Part shown: piece after piece, positions 9,724-19,959 of the stretch | Numbering within the stretch: the stretch's first letter is position 1 | How the letters are laid out: every line of letters starts with the position of its first letter | From: Thozetella sp. PMI_491 | Lineage: Eukaryota; Ascomycota; Sordariomycetes; Chaetosphaeriales; Chaetosphaeriaceae | NCBI GenBank assembly: GCA_021432635.1 | Contig: MU270016.1 | Span: 1,383,905-1,447,904, forward strand | Reading direction: 5' to 3' | DNA length: 64,000 bases | The notes under the pieces: generated by a model | Told to the model about the DNA's origin: nothing | Seen by the model: the letters and a program-made list of their open reading frames with translations, nothing else | The model's database searches: none | Made by a program: the position numbers and the translations under genes

Positions 9724-12111
9724 TCAAGCAATAAGCTCCCCGCCGGCTCCAGCTTCACCGTAAAACTCATGTACCTTCTGCTGAAGCTCTTCATTGTCTA
9801 GATCACCGATGGCAAACCGGAGGACGGCCTTTATGTCTATCATCCTCATCTTAGTAGCGCAAGCACCTCTCTCCCTTTTACCCCTCACCTTGAGATGCAG
9901 AGAAGCGGTCCGCAGGATGTTTTTTATAGTCCGCCCATCAAGCGGGAGCAGACTAAGTTGGCTGAAGTCCGAGTCACTAAACTCGTGCTTCGTCTGTTCT
10001 GCCATGTGCTCCCAGATGAAGCGGCGTTGCCCAGCAGACAAGGCTTCGAATGAGAGTGTAACGTGTACCCTTGAAAACACCGCCTTGTCAAAGTCTAGTA
10101 GACGATTCGTAGTGAGAAAGATTATGCCAGACTGGTACTCGAGCAAGCGAAGTAAAACTGGGCGGACTCGTTAGTTCTCCCTGAGATTATCCGGACTCGA
10201 AGCTGAGTGAAAAGACTGGTGCCCCTACCTGAAGTCAAGGCGTTCCTAGTCCCGGTGCTATCCGGACCACCACGGGAGGTAATAAACACGTCGGCCTCGT
10301 CAAGCAGTAACAAAGCTTTCCATCGGGAAGTCCGCTTGAATATAAGTTCAAGTTTCGCCTCAACGGATTCAGCATTTACAGAATCCCTCGATTGGCCCAC
10401 TATTCCAAGTTCCGCTCCACTAAAATAGTAGAGCGGCCGGTGAAGAGACTCGGCTGCACTTTCTGTGGTTCTATGAGCCATTAAGAAATAAAAGAAAGTA
10501 AAGAATACATACCGGCTGTCATGGTCTTACCGCATCCTGGAGGTCCATATAGCAGAAATACAAGGCCACGACCTTTACCTGGTATGAAGTCGTCAAATTC
10601 AGACGAGGAATCATGATGGCTTTCGATGAGGCCCCGGACAACCGTTTTCTTTTCAGCATCAAGCTGCAAGAAACCCCAGACTCTCTCACTCCAATCGATT
10701 GGTGTCAGAGTATCAATTCTAACCATCCCCCATGTTTTCAGCGACAAAGAATATGCCACAATCGTGGGCGGCGTGATCATGAGGTCTTTGGACGGGACTT
10801 CTTCCCCGGCGATCTCCACGAAGTCATCCTGCTCAAGGACATGATCCTTCCGGTCTGCATCCCACATACGTGGCCACTGAATTCTGCTCGCAGGATCATA
10901 GACGATATCGTGGGATCCATCGATATTCTCACAGAACTGTCCGTCTTCGATAATCTTACCGGCATGGTCAACTATAACTCGGCCTTCGTGCTGGAATGAG
11001 CCAGTCAAATTAAAATCCGAGGCCTCAGAATATCTTTGGAAGTGGGCGGACGTACCTTTTTTGTAGGCTTTTCGAAGAAGTTCACCACGTCCTCTTTGAT
11101 GCACCAAAATGGACCAGTATAACTGCAATGGTATCCGGCTCTCGCCTTATTTTCTTGCGACTCGTCGAGGCAGAGTTCCACATATCGCTTACCACGCTCA
11201 ATAAGTGCCTTCTTCACTTCTTCCTTCTGAGGGTGGAAATCGAGGGGATAAGCCTTTAAACTACGAATTTCCTTGGATCCGTAGAAATGTCCCATGTTAA
11301 ACTCTCCTTTAGCTCGACAAATCTTCTCGCCGTCGAATCCCGAAAACTCGACGCGTATTGCCCATTCGTCATTCCTATCGCCCTTTATCTTGTCGCAGCT
11401 CTTGACCACCACGCACCAGATTAGCATCGACCCAGGGGTGTGCCTGTTTTGCAGGATGACGACTGATCCTACGGGGAACAGACACCAGAGGTTTTCGGAT
11501 TCGATCTTCCCTTCTTTTATAGAAGTCTCGATAGTGCTGATAGTTTTCGCCATGTACTTCTCCCGAAAGTTCACTAGCAGCTGTAGCTCCTTCATCAATT
11601 CGGGAGACTGTGCCTTCTCGATCGCACTCTGAATTTGATGCCGACAGAAGTAGAGTTCGGCAAATGGCTCCGGTATCACTATAGGGTTTTTCTCCAGGCT
11701 GATAGAAGTGAAGCCTTTCAAGATTTGCCTCATTGATTCTTGAAGAGCCGGTGACTGGATCTCTAGCTGTAGCTTCCAGCTTTCCTCATTTGCCGATCGG
11801 CTGGTGGAAACTATTCGCCTTAAGAGAAGGGATACGTCTGAGAACTTTGTTTCTGAAGGCCGTTTCTTCCCGTCTCTGTCGCGGGTCTGCGTATCGGTTG
11901 TTTTGAAGACCTCCACAGAACCCCATTGGGTGGTTATTTGCGTGATGTCCTCGAACTCTGAGTTGAATTTTGGAAGCACCGGGTTCTTCTTTGGCTTGGA
12001 GTATTTTCGATACAAGTCTTCGAAATCGACGTCGCCCGATGCTTCAGAATAAACAGACGAGGACTCGCCCAGTTCATCTGTAGAGTGTCCCAGGTCCAAA
12101 GAGGTCGCCAT
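9724..12111 (-). CDS. AAA-family ATPase with DUF7025 domain
   Basis: Four exons: 11056-12111, 10513-10990, 10229-10462 and 9724-10157 (introns 65, 50 and 71 bp), 733 aa in phase. The N-terminal 350 residues carry the fungal DUF7025 region (LWCLFPVGSVVILQNRHTPG to IRSLKAYPLDFHP). The AAA module follows: Walker A GPPGCGKT (about 501-508), Walker B LLLLDEAD (about 562-569) with the catalytic Glu present, sensor 1 FLTTNR (about 603-608), and a helical lid ending in EELQQKVHEFYGEAG. All key residues are intact, so ATP hydrolysis is likely; the client is unknown. The second intron splits the P-loop helix exactly where relatives read TAES. It is divergent from the large two-TM protein gene across a repeat-bearing spacer. 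A palindromic TGACGTCA lies 61 bp upstream. Confidence 0.9.
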
Positions 12112-12171
12112 CTTAAGACCGTATCGATGAGAGTGTTACAGGTTAAGAGCAGTATCATGCACGATGGCATG

Positions 12172-12179
12172 TGACGTCA
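12172..12179. promoter_or_regulatory. palindromic CRE-like site TGACGTCA
   Basis: An exact CREB/ATF palindrome about 61 bp upstream of the AAA ATPase start. This is the canonical target of fungal ATF/CREB bZIP factors. Occupancy is an inference. Confidence 0.4.
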
Positions 12180-12360
12180 AATTTAGACTACAGCCGCGAA
12201 AAATATCGGTTTCTGAACAGCCCGCCTAAGTTATTATAAGAGTTCACCTTCGACGGCCTACGCTCTCGCAGCTGCAGGGCGGCCCCACCGAAGCATCACT
12301 GCGAGAGTTACACAAGGTTGAGGTAAGAATGGAGACCACCTAGGCAGACTTGTTCCGTGT

Positions 12361-12692
12361 ACTTCGACCCGAGCTTCTTAGCTAAGTGGTAAATGCGCCT
12401 AGAACGTGGCTTCAGGCTAATTGCAGGGCACTCGCCTTACTGGCACAGCCACACAGAAGGCATCTAGTACTCAAGGCGCTCCGTTGGGCAGTGGTCATGT
12501 CGGACAGCATTCGCCCAAGGTGCACTTCGACCCGAGCTTCTTAGCTGAGCGGTAAACGCGCCCAGAGCGTGGCTTTAGACTGACTGCGGGGCATCTCGCA
12601 CTGCTGGCATGGCTACCTTAACATACAAGGCATTTGGCACCCAAGGCGCTCCATTGGGCAGAGGTCATGTCGTACAGCATTAAGCCAAGGTG
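12361..12692. repeat. diverged tandem repeat, unit about 163-170 bp, two copies
   Basis: Copy 1 starts at 12361 and copy 2 at 12524. Both begin ACTTCGACCCGAGCTTCTTA. They share GCGTGGCTT/ACGTGGCTT, CAAGGCGCTCC(G/A)TTGGGCAG, GGTCATGTCG and CCAAGGTG in the same order. Differences are mostly transitions plus a few small indels, so the duplication is old. Both copies contain TTAGCTRAGYGGTAAAYGCGC, which resembles a tRNA D-arm/A-box, but no acceptor stem, anticodon arm or B-box can be fitted. It lies between two divergent genes. Confidence 0.7.
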
Positions 12693-12906
12693 TCCTGCTA
12701 GGCATACTCAAATATTCTTTTGCCAACATATTCGCAGTCAAGCTCGGGAAGTTATACAAGTACCGTAACTCCAAGTTGATCTTTACCATCCCGCTTTCAT
12801 CGTCGATTGTTGATGAGCCGAGTGTTCAGTTGCACCTTGATTTTCGCGATTCCGCCGACAAAGAGGCAATTGTATGGCCATGACGTCTATCGATGACGGA
12901 GAGTAG

Positions 12907-15252
12907 AAAATCAACGAAGGGTACGGTGGCCCGACTGATCACGAAGCCTCGAGGACACATCATTCTCATATAGAATGGAAACTTCCACACCTAAATGTGA
13001 AACGAATAAAGCTGAGACTCAAGCTACATGTGCATTTCGAGGTCAAAAGTGGATACATCATAAGCGGCCTTCCCAAGTTCAACGACCTGACAAGCTATGG
13101 TCCCTCACCGGACGAAGAACTCCAGCTCTGGGGGAGAGAGGTAGAGCGCCTAGTAAGAATTTCCAACTCTCCAGATGCGCTACAACTAGATGGGCACGAA
13201 GATTTGTTCGGTAACGCCAACCTAGACGGATATAACAGACTGCACAAGATTGCTATCCAGCTGCAGGATGCTCTTGACGTCTGTATCCACGACAACGAGG
13301 TGTTATTTATGCAGCATATGCCCAGCCAAGCAGATCAAGACTATTTCTACATGGCACGGGAAAGACTGCTGCAATATTACGACCCCGACCAAGGAAAGGA
13401 GCGGTTCCAGCGCCATCTGACTCTTGAGAGAGACAACGACAGGTACTACCATGCCATAGTCAACTATACAACGGGCATGATGTTACGGGTACTACTACGA
13501 ATGATGCGTGGGGCGCTGTGGGACGAAGAATGCGTGGTGACGGTGGCAAAGTTCGCGGCCAAGCTTAAACTCCTACTCAACGACCTACCTAAATCGGTAT
13601 CGCACTGCATCGCCGGCATGGCCGCGATGGAGTTCCGGAACAAGCATCGGGCATCCCATCTGCGTGACCGTGACTACGACTGCGGTACAGCTCCTACAAG
13701 CGGCGGATCTTATCGTCGGCAGAATCAGCGTTCCCAGCCGGACTCGGACACGGTAATGTTGCGAATCGACGCCGAGATGCGGTATTTCATCGTTATGAAG
13801 ACATTCCACATTGGAATAAGCCGCCTTCTTGAGTCGGCTCTCTCTAATCTGAGTTCGAACGAGGACACTGAGATGTCGGCCGATGTGTTCGACGCCACAG
13901 CGCTGATGTACGAGGACTACATCACAAACCGGCCACTGTATCTATGCTCACAGCGAGACGGGACAATCGGGGCTGCGGCCGACCGGCGGGTCATGGAGTC
14001 AACAGGTGCTGCCTTCCAAGTGTGTCTTGATGCGTGGGAGTCGATCAGCAACGCAGGGGGGGGCTCAGACTCCCTGCCCAAAGAACGGACCTCCATCTCT
14101 TGGAAGTGGACGCGGCTGGACCCTTCTTCATCATTAGAGCCCACGGAAGGCGCATTGTCGAAAGAAGTCAACCTTTCTACAATGAAGAGCGTCATCACCG
14201 CATTTGTGCCTCACTCGATGGCGTGCGGCAACTTTCCTAGCCTTCTGCAGGCCATGTCCAACAGAGTCTCATTGATCTCGGACCCAACCACACCTATCCA
14301 TCTGGTGAAGCAAGACACCGTCTTAGCCATATTCACAATTCGCACAAGCGAATATTTGAATCAGCAACATCACATCTTCGATAACGACGCCTGTAACGTG
14401 ACAGAGTCGGCCTTTGCACGGTCGAGGGCGCTCTCCAGCGCATCCACCACCGATATGGCCATACAAGGCAGCAAGGAGGGGTCCGATAGTGTCCAATCTA
14501 TGTGGATCCGTCGTAATGAAGAGCTCAAGAAGATGGCCAAGGCTCGGAAAGAATTTGAGCGATGGGTTATCGATGAGAAGTCCATCATCATACCCCACCG
14601 GCTGTATGCCTGGGGGTTTCTTGGCATCAGCGCTACTATCGTCTTCGGCGGTCTAGGCATAGGACTGTCAGTTGGCGGTCGGATTGCGAGTGTCGATCCT
14701 CTCGGTTTCGCAAGCCTTTGCTGGGTGTTCGCAGGGTTCTTGCTGATCGTGGCTAAGTATCTCCGCGTTGAGAACTGGCCGTGGAGCCGTTTCTTCCGCG
14801 GCGAAGTCGTCTGTCGATCTGTGAGCGAGGTCCGCTCTGTCACGCGTATGGACCCACAGATTATCTTGGCTCTTCTTCTCAAGTTCGAGCCCCGTATGAG
14901 CCTGATCAAGAAAGGCCCTTACAACGCCGTCTTCTCCAAGCGAGGTGCGGATGGATTTGCCATTGATGTCCCGCTACAGGCTTCTACTTTAATGGATGGG
15001 GGCGTGATCCCGGTAAAGGTCCAGAGCGTCATAGGAGACGCTCTCGTGGGCGTTCGCGCAGACCTTTGGACCAGATATGACTCCGTCTCCCCCAAAGGAG
15101 ACAGCTCGACCGACCAGAGGGTCATTTGCGAGGAGTTTTCCGAGCCGGGAAAATGGGCCAACACGGAACTTCCATTATACACACTCACGCGAGGAAAACT
15201 CCAATGGTTTCGAGTCACTGGTCTTTTTAATAAAGATGCCTTTTTCAAGTAA
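12907..15252 (+). CDS. large protein with two C-terminal TM helices, unknown function
   Basis: One long exon. The frame is open from 12907 and codes convincingly from about 12970 (EWKLPHLN, then KRIKLRLKLHVHFEVK) to a stop at 15250-15252, giving about 750-780 aa. No ATG lies in this frame before 13309 (MQHMP), well inside the conserved-looking part, so the true N-terminus is probably on an unmapped upstream exon. The ATG at 12975 is in another frame. The bulk is helical and soluble. Near 14600-14760 two hydrophobic helices (YAWGFLGISATIVFGGLGIG and LGFASLCWVFAGFLLIVAKY) form a hairpin, preceded by a charged helix (RRNEELKKMAKARKEFERW). A C-terminal domain of about 160 residues follows. I recognise no family. 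Likely membrane-associated with most mass on one face. Divergent neighbour: the DUF7025-AAA ATPase. Confidence 0.7.
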   Translation, partial: KINEGYGGPTDHEASRTHHSHIEWKLPHLNVKRIKLRLKLHVHFEVKSGYIISGLPKFNDLTSYGPSPDEELQLWGREVERLVRISNSPDALQLDGHEDLFGNANLDGYNRLHKIAIQLQDALDVCIHDNEVLFMQHMPSQADQDYFYMARERLLQYYDPDQGKERFQRHLTLERDNDRYYHAIVNYTTGMMLRVLLRMMRGALWDEECVVTVAKFAAKLKLLLNDLPKSVSHCIAGMAAMEFRNKHRASHLRDRDYDCGTAPTSGGSYRRQNQRSQPDSDTVMLRIDAEMRYFIVMKTFHIGISRLLESALSNLSSNEDTEMSADVFDATALMYEDYITNRPLYLCSQRDGTIGAAADRRVMESTGAAFQVCLDAWESISNAGGGSDSLPKERTSISWKWTRLDPSSSLEPTEGALSKEVNLSTMKSVITAFVPHSMACGNFPSLLQAMSNRVSLISDPTTPIHLVKQDTVLAIFTIRTSEYLNQQHHIFDNDACNVTESAFARSRALSSASTTDMAIQGSKEGSDSVQSMWIRRNEELKKMAKARKEFERWVIDEKSIIIPHRLYAWGFLGISATIVFGGLGIGLSVGGRIASVDPLGFASLCWVFAGFLLIVAKYLRVENWPWSRFFRGEVVCRSVSEVRSVTRMDPQIILALLLKFEPRMSLIKKGPYNAVFSKRGADGFAIDVPLQASTLMDGGVIPVKVQSVIGDALVGVRADLWTRYDSVSPKGDSSTDQRVICEEFSEPGKWANTELPLYTLTRGKLQWFRVTGLFNKDAFFK

Positions 15253-15614
15253 GTTGAAGAGCTACTTATGGAGAGATGAATATACAGGAGGCTAGAAATG
15301 AGGAGAAGGAAATGAGTAAGGAGTTAAATAAGAAGGTAGAGCACGAGGAGATGTCTTTGTTAGCAAATGAAATTTGCAAATGAAAAGCAACCAAAGCAGA
15401 AAGCCGAATACCGCGTCTCTACTTTTAACGCAGTCTTCTCCTACCGTAGTTTTTGTATGAGAATACCTGTATGGTAAAGCATGTATGCATAGTACAAGGT
15501 TTAAGAAGCGTATGAATAGCAGTGGGTTTCACAGTAGCTATATATGTAGGCGTAAGCCAGATCGGTCGCTAGTCAGGCTAAGCTGTTCTACGAAAAGCAG
15601 CACTGAAACCGAGC
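15253..15614. other. convergent 3' spacer
   Basis: Lies between the 3' ends of the two-TM protein gene (plus) and the next gene (minus). A/G-rich at its left end. No gene seen; it should hold both polyadenylation regions. Confidence 0.4.
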
Positions 15615-16485
15615 TTAGAGTCCCTTAGGCGCCTCCGCGTGTGGCTCGTTCTCAAACCACACCTTCCACTCCTGGAACAGCCTCTCCTTAAAGAACGTTC
15701 CTGGCCCAGCCTTGCTACCGTGGACGATATGGTGTATCAACTCGTGCCACCATCCATCTGGCTCAGCGGCGTATTTCGCCATGACGTGCCCGATTATGCC
15801 CTCACCCATGCCGATCAGGTTCTCATAGCCTTCGCCGGACACATAGTCGGTAGAAAGGGCCGAGAAGGCGTGCTTGTCCTGGTGCGCTTGCCAGGAGACC
15901 ACGTGCTCATCCACGGTCTTGTTGCGCTGGTGGTTCATTTCGACGACCAGATTTGCGTGGCGCTGCAGAGTCAGGTAATCGAGGACACTCTCAGGATCGA
16001 CCTTGACGCCGATGTCCTTCTCGAGGGCATTGTCTTGGAAATTTCAATTAGATGCGTGAGGTAAACAGGTGGGCATGCATCAACTTACACAGTTGCACTG
16101 CCATAAAGTCCTCCTCGTTGGTGAGCTTTTGCACCACAAGCGGCAGGATTTTGGGGCCGAGAGCGAGAAGCGCTTCCCACTCGGGGCCTTTGGCACGGTC
16201 GGCGGAGCTAGGCAGGAGCTGGTCAGCTGATAAGGCGCCCGTCGAGGGAGGAGGCCCCAAGGCAATTTAAAACTGTCTAGCAACTCACCTCGCCGAATGC
16301 TCATTGTCCCCAGTGAACCAGGTAGCCTTCCAATCACTGTACAGCTTCTCGAAGTTTTGTATAAGAGCTGGATAATACTCGTTGAGCTGTGCATGTACGT
16401 CTTGCACGCTAGCAACGGCATCCGGATGGGGTGCAGGCACGGGCTCATGTGATTCCATGGCAGGGACCTGGGCGGCCATTAGCAT
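15615..16485 (-). CDS. conserved-looking protein of unknown function
   Basis: Three exons: 16289-16485, 16089-16207 and 15615-16033. Intron 1 (81 bp) has GTGAGT, branch GCTGACC and CCTAG. Intron 2 (55 bp) has GTAAGT and ends in the unusual acceptor CCAAG, the only site that keeps phase. The 244-aa product is soluble, acidic and helical: AQLNEYYPALIQNFEKLY, ALGPKILPLVVQKLTNEED, a junction reading QLYNALEKDIGVK, then TLQRHANLVVEMNHQRN and a His/Trp-rich stretch WWHELIHHIVHGSK. It has no signal peptide or TM helix. I do not recognise a domain, though the layout recurs in fungal hypothetical proteins. A run of 13 G lies about 75 bp before the start. Confidence 0.75.
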
Positions 16486-17515
16486 GAACTTTTGGTTCCC
16501 TGGGTGGTGGAAGAATGCGAGGTCGACGGCGGCTGCGGATGCTGAGCAGGCACCGGAGGGGGGGGGGGGGCACCAGCGGGCTGGTGTCCCGCCGGTTGAG
16601 TAGGCGGAAGTGGAAGGTTATTGGTGTGGTTCACCGACGGGACGGGGTTTTGGCCTTTTCTCGGGTTGATCGGGTGATCCGCGATAATCAAAATCCGGGG
16701 AAAGCTGGGAAGATGCGTGGTTGCCAAGAGCCAAGATTTGAGGCTCTACCTTGGGATCATAGATCCATCTTATAGACGAGTAGGGGAACTGTCTCGCTTA
16801 ACCGCGATCCAAAGATATGTTGGTTTGCCGACTAGACGGCCAGTCTCGCCCTGTAAGCTGAGGATCGCGACTATGATCATGTGTGCTTTCAGGTACATCC
16901 ATTTTACCTAGTTGCGGCACAGTTCCGCAGACGCGGCCGCAGCGGGAGTCAGGAAAGAAATGAAGGTCACGATATTTGTCCTCAACGTTGCCACATGTGA
17001 AAAGAGGAATTTTCGGCAAGCTGTCGCACATAGGCAATATATTATGAAGGATTGGTGGCTTCGCCGGTGGGTTGATCACAAGTTCACCCTCCAGTTGTAG
17101 CCGCTGGTATGTTGGTCGTTCTCCTTAAGCATGCAGGCCCAATGAGGATCACTATACGGTCTTACGGTGAGAATCCGCCTCGGTCAGGCGTTGGTGGCAT
17201 CATCTTCTGCGCCGTACTCAGCTCTTCGTCTAATGACATAGTTTCGGAAATAGAGCCAGCTAAGCCTACCAATAACGGATCATGTGCTCAGAGCTCGACG
17301 GCGGGGAATCAAATGATTTGCTGCTCCTCTTTGTTTTTAATAGTGCACTATAAGAAATGATAGGCCGGTAGTTCGATTGAAGTATATATGTCGATGCCAA
17401 GCCTTCACAATTCTCTTGTTCGATAGCCAAAACACTTTAGCTTTCCGTCACCAGTAATAATCCTTGAGCACTGTTCTTTATTCTTATAAATCGTTTAAAA
17501 GCTCCTATCGTCATA
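16486..17515. other. divergent intergenic region, 1.0 kb
   Basis: Upstream region of two divergent unknown genes. Contains the G13 run. A Pro-rich minus-strand frame (16479-16727) lacks an ATG and is not called. No other feature is recognised. Confidence 0.4.
16558..16570. repeat. homopolymer run of 13 G
   Basis: Uninterrupted G13 on the plus strand, 73 bp upstream of the minus-strand gene starting at 16485. It reads as C13 toward that gene. Such runs are length-unstable and prone to sequencing error. Confidence 0.85.
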
Positions 17516-18613
17516 ATGCCTGTCCAAGCTGTCCATGAGCAACACCCAGGCGTCCCGAAGGGAGCTGTCAATCACCCGAGTTATAAAGCTGGTCAATCTA
17601 AAGTCTGGGTCGACCCTCAGCTTCCGCAGGGAGCCAACAACACACCGGGCTCGATGCAAAGCCAGCCCAAGGTCTGGGTCGAACCCCCTCAGACTTCAGA
17701 AAAAGAGGGAGAGCGCCCCAGTGTTCCCGCCTCATCAGCTCCCAATACTGAGGGTCTTGCGATCCCTCGAACTCACGGCATTCCGAAGCCACCTATTCCC
17801 TCCAAGCCGCAGTCGATTCCAAAAACAACTCACGACGACCCCAAGCCAGCTCATGATAAGCCCAAGCCGGCCAATGAGCCCAAGCCGAAGGAAACCCACG
17901 CAGCCCCTCAGCCAGAGCCAGAACAAACCGACCCGGAGCCAGAGCCTACTGGGCAGTCTACTGAGCAACCTCAGTCAAACAATGGGGGGGAGTTGGAGGC
18001 TCCTCCTGCTATCCCACCTCTTCCCACTCTGCCCGAGATCAAACTACCAACCAAGCTTAGCGACTATCCTGCTGCTACGCAGTCTGCCATCAAGGCGTAC
18101 ATCAACCACGAGTACCCTAACGCCACTACTGAAGAGCAGGTCGAGGCTATCTTGGTAACTCTCGTCAAGGCGGTAGCGACTTATTATGCTGGGGATTTGA
18201 AGATTATTGGACTGTTGGTGGTGGGTACTTCCCTCGTGATTAAGAGGTCTGCCTGGTGAACCAGGGAAGCTGACTGTAGAACAGAAGATTCTTGATAACG
18301 CCAATGCTGCTCGAGCAATCGGCGGAATTGCCTGGAAAATTCTTCCTGCGAGCAAGAAGCACCAGGTCTACGGCGCCATGGCTACATACTATAAGCAGGT
18401 AGAAGGATTTGCGAATACGTAAGAGCACCCCTCGATTCTCGCTTCAAACGTTTTGCCTAACACTTGTATAGTATTGCCAACGCGGAGCAAACTGTTCTAG
18501 ACAAATATTCTGTTCTATTCAACCAACCCCAGATCGATGAGTATCAACTCAACGTTGCCGCATGGCGGAAGATCGTGGCGGTTTGCGAGCAGTACGAGAC
18601 TACGATCAGCTAA
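17516..18613 (+). CDS. proline-rich protein with conserved-looking C-terminal domain, unknown
   Basis: Three exons: 17516-18224, 18280-18418 and 18472-18613 (introns 55 and 53 bp, GTACTT/TGTAG and GTAAGA/ATAG, with GCTGAC and CCTAAC branch sites), 329 aa. The N-terminal about 165 residues are disordered. Two KVWV(D/E)P units in a repeated context are followed by KP- and EP-rich stretches (HDKPKPANEPKPK, PQPEPEQTDPEPEP). The C-terminal about 150 residues are ordered and helical: KLSDYPAATQSAIKAYINHE, VEAILVTLVKAVATYYAGD, a short hydrophobic LKIIGLLVV, ARAIGGIAWKILPASKKHQV and FNQPQIDEYQLNVAAWRKI. No signal peptide. No family recognised. The internal hydrophobic stretch is probably too short to span a membrane. 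Confidence 0.8.
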
Positions 18614-19959
18614 TTTAAGTGATAGTCGAAGTTCGGAGGAAGTTTTATAGTATTGGCACTTAGAATTTTGCAAGCCCCTTAAAATATTCTTAAGCATCAT
18701 GAGTGAGTGGCGTTTGTTGAGATCGTAGTTTTGAGCGTCGCTGGAAGCTTTACATGCTGCATGTTAGGACCGAACCTGATTCACGAGTGACGTCGTCCGC
18801 GTCGGCGTACGCGATTCTAATACCACTGATAGTACGACAGATGTAGTTCGCGAAGACGGGTCGTTTAATACCTAACCCGCTGACATGGTAGAGGGGCCTG
18901 TTTATCAGGAGGCTGCCTTGGGGTCTGACTCTGTGATAGACTCTCTAGTTAAGATTCGGAGCTACATCATCAATTTTATTCCAAGCTTTTGTCTACGCCA
19001 GCCAAGTTTCTTCGTACATAATTGCATTCATTTTGATCTTACTTGTAGAGCATCTGGACGTTATGGTATATATTCTGACTGTGTCTATTTGCAGTCATAG
19101 CAGAAACGCTGACTACAAGTTCTCACGAAGTCTTGCCTTCGTCTTCAGTGGAAATTGAATTATATTTACAGCGGATATTTGGGTCGTAAACTACGACCTG
19201 GTGTCGGGTCGGGCCTATTTGGGATTAGCGCCTTCTGAGTTGGGAATTTTGGCTTCACCGCCTGTGCTTTCTGCTGCCGACCGTGTATAAGATCCAGGCC
19301 GTCCCTCGGCCGCTGCTCCGGTCCCTTCGCTGTACACTCTACTTCCCTTCCCCTCCCTTCCCCTCCCCCCTTCCTCGCTCCTCCTTGGATTTGTCTTCTT
19401 AAGATTCCTCCTATCTTCAGCCATCTATGCGTGCGGCTGCCGAGCTGTTCCCTGTGTCGCTTTCATGAGTGCGAGCTGAAGTAGACGGCCGCTCGGCGAC
19501 GCCTCTCCCTCAAGCCGTGCCCGCCCGGCTCTTGGCCGCCGCTTATCTCTTAACCTGCTACTCTTTCGCTTATAGGGTCTTTACGCTCCAATACCTAGGA
19601 GAGAAATTTTCGCTTAAAGTAAGGTTTTTACGCGTATATATGGTGTATGAGCTAATTAGAGCTTTTGTAAATTAACCCCTCTTAAAATAATTATAAACCA
19701 TAAAGCTGGCTAAAAGAGGAAATCACACCGGCTAATTAAACACCAGATTCTTATCAGCTTCAGATAATAAAACGAATGGTATATATTGACCTTCGGTCAG
19801 ATAATACCGCCCAGGAAAATTGGTCTGTTGGGGTGATTAGGTTCTGCTTCTGCGTGAAGGGACTGAAGCGACTCGCTCTCGGTTCCAAGCCGCATTCTAA
19901 CATCCTCTTCCGCCTGCAAAGGCATTTCAGCTCGTATATTACATTGTGCGTTGCCATTT
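18614..19959. other. convergent intergenic region, 1.3 kb
   Basis: Lies between 3' ends of the Pro-rich protein gene and the internal-zinc-cluster regulator. Contains a pure pyrimidine tract at 19342-19375 and AT-rich sequence from 19590 to 19760. No gene is supported. Confidence 0.4.
19342..19375. repeat. pure C/T tract of 34 bp
   Basis: An imperfect CTTCCC/CCTCCC repeat, all pyrimidine on the plus strand. Low-complexity sequence with potential to form triplex structure. No gene association is evident. Confidence 0.7.

Larger units (their letters stand above)
12112..12906. other. divergent spacer between the AAA ATPase and the two-TM protein genes
   Basis: Holds the CRE-like site and the tandem repeat. 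A stretch at about 12698-12883 on the plus strand is open in the frame of the downstream gene and could contain an upstream exon, but I could not fix a start or splice. Confidence 0.4.

Noticed and set aside
12380-12400. tRNA gene suggested by TTAGCTAAGTGGTAAA
   Set aside because: No 7-bp acceptor stem, anticodon arm or T-arm with GTTCRA can be folded around it in either copy.
12975-13214. ATG-started frame overlapping the 5' part of the two-TM protein gene
   Set aside because: It is in another phase from a 750-codon frame with clear coding character; kept only as a reason to doubt the start of that gene.
16479-16727. Proline-rich minus-strand frame before the gene at 15615-16485
   Set aside because: Begins at TTG, no ATG in frame, contains the C13 run, and the downstream gene has its own good ATG.
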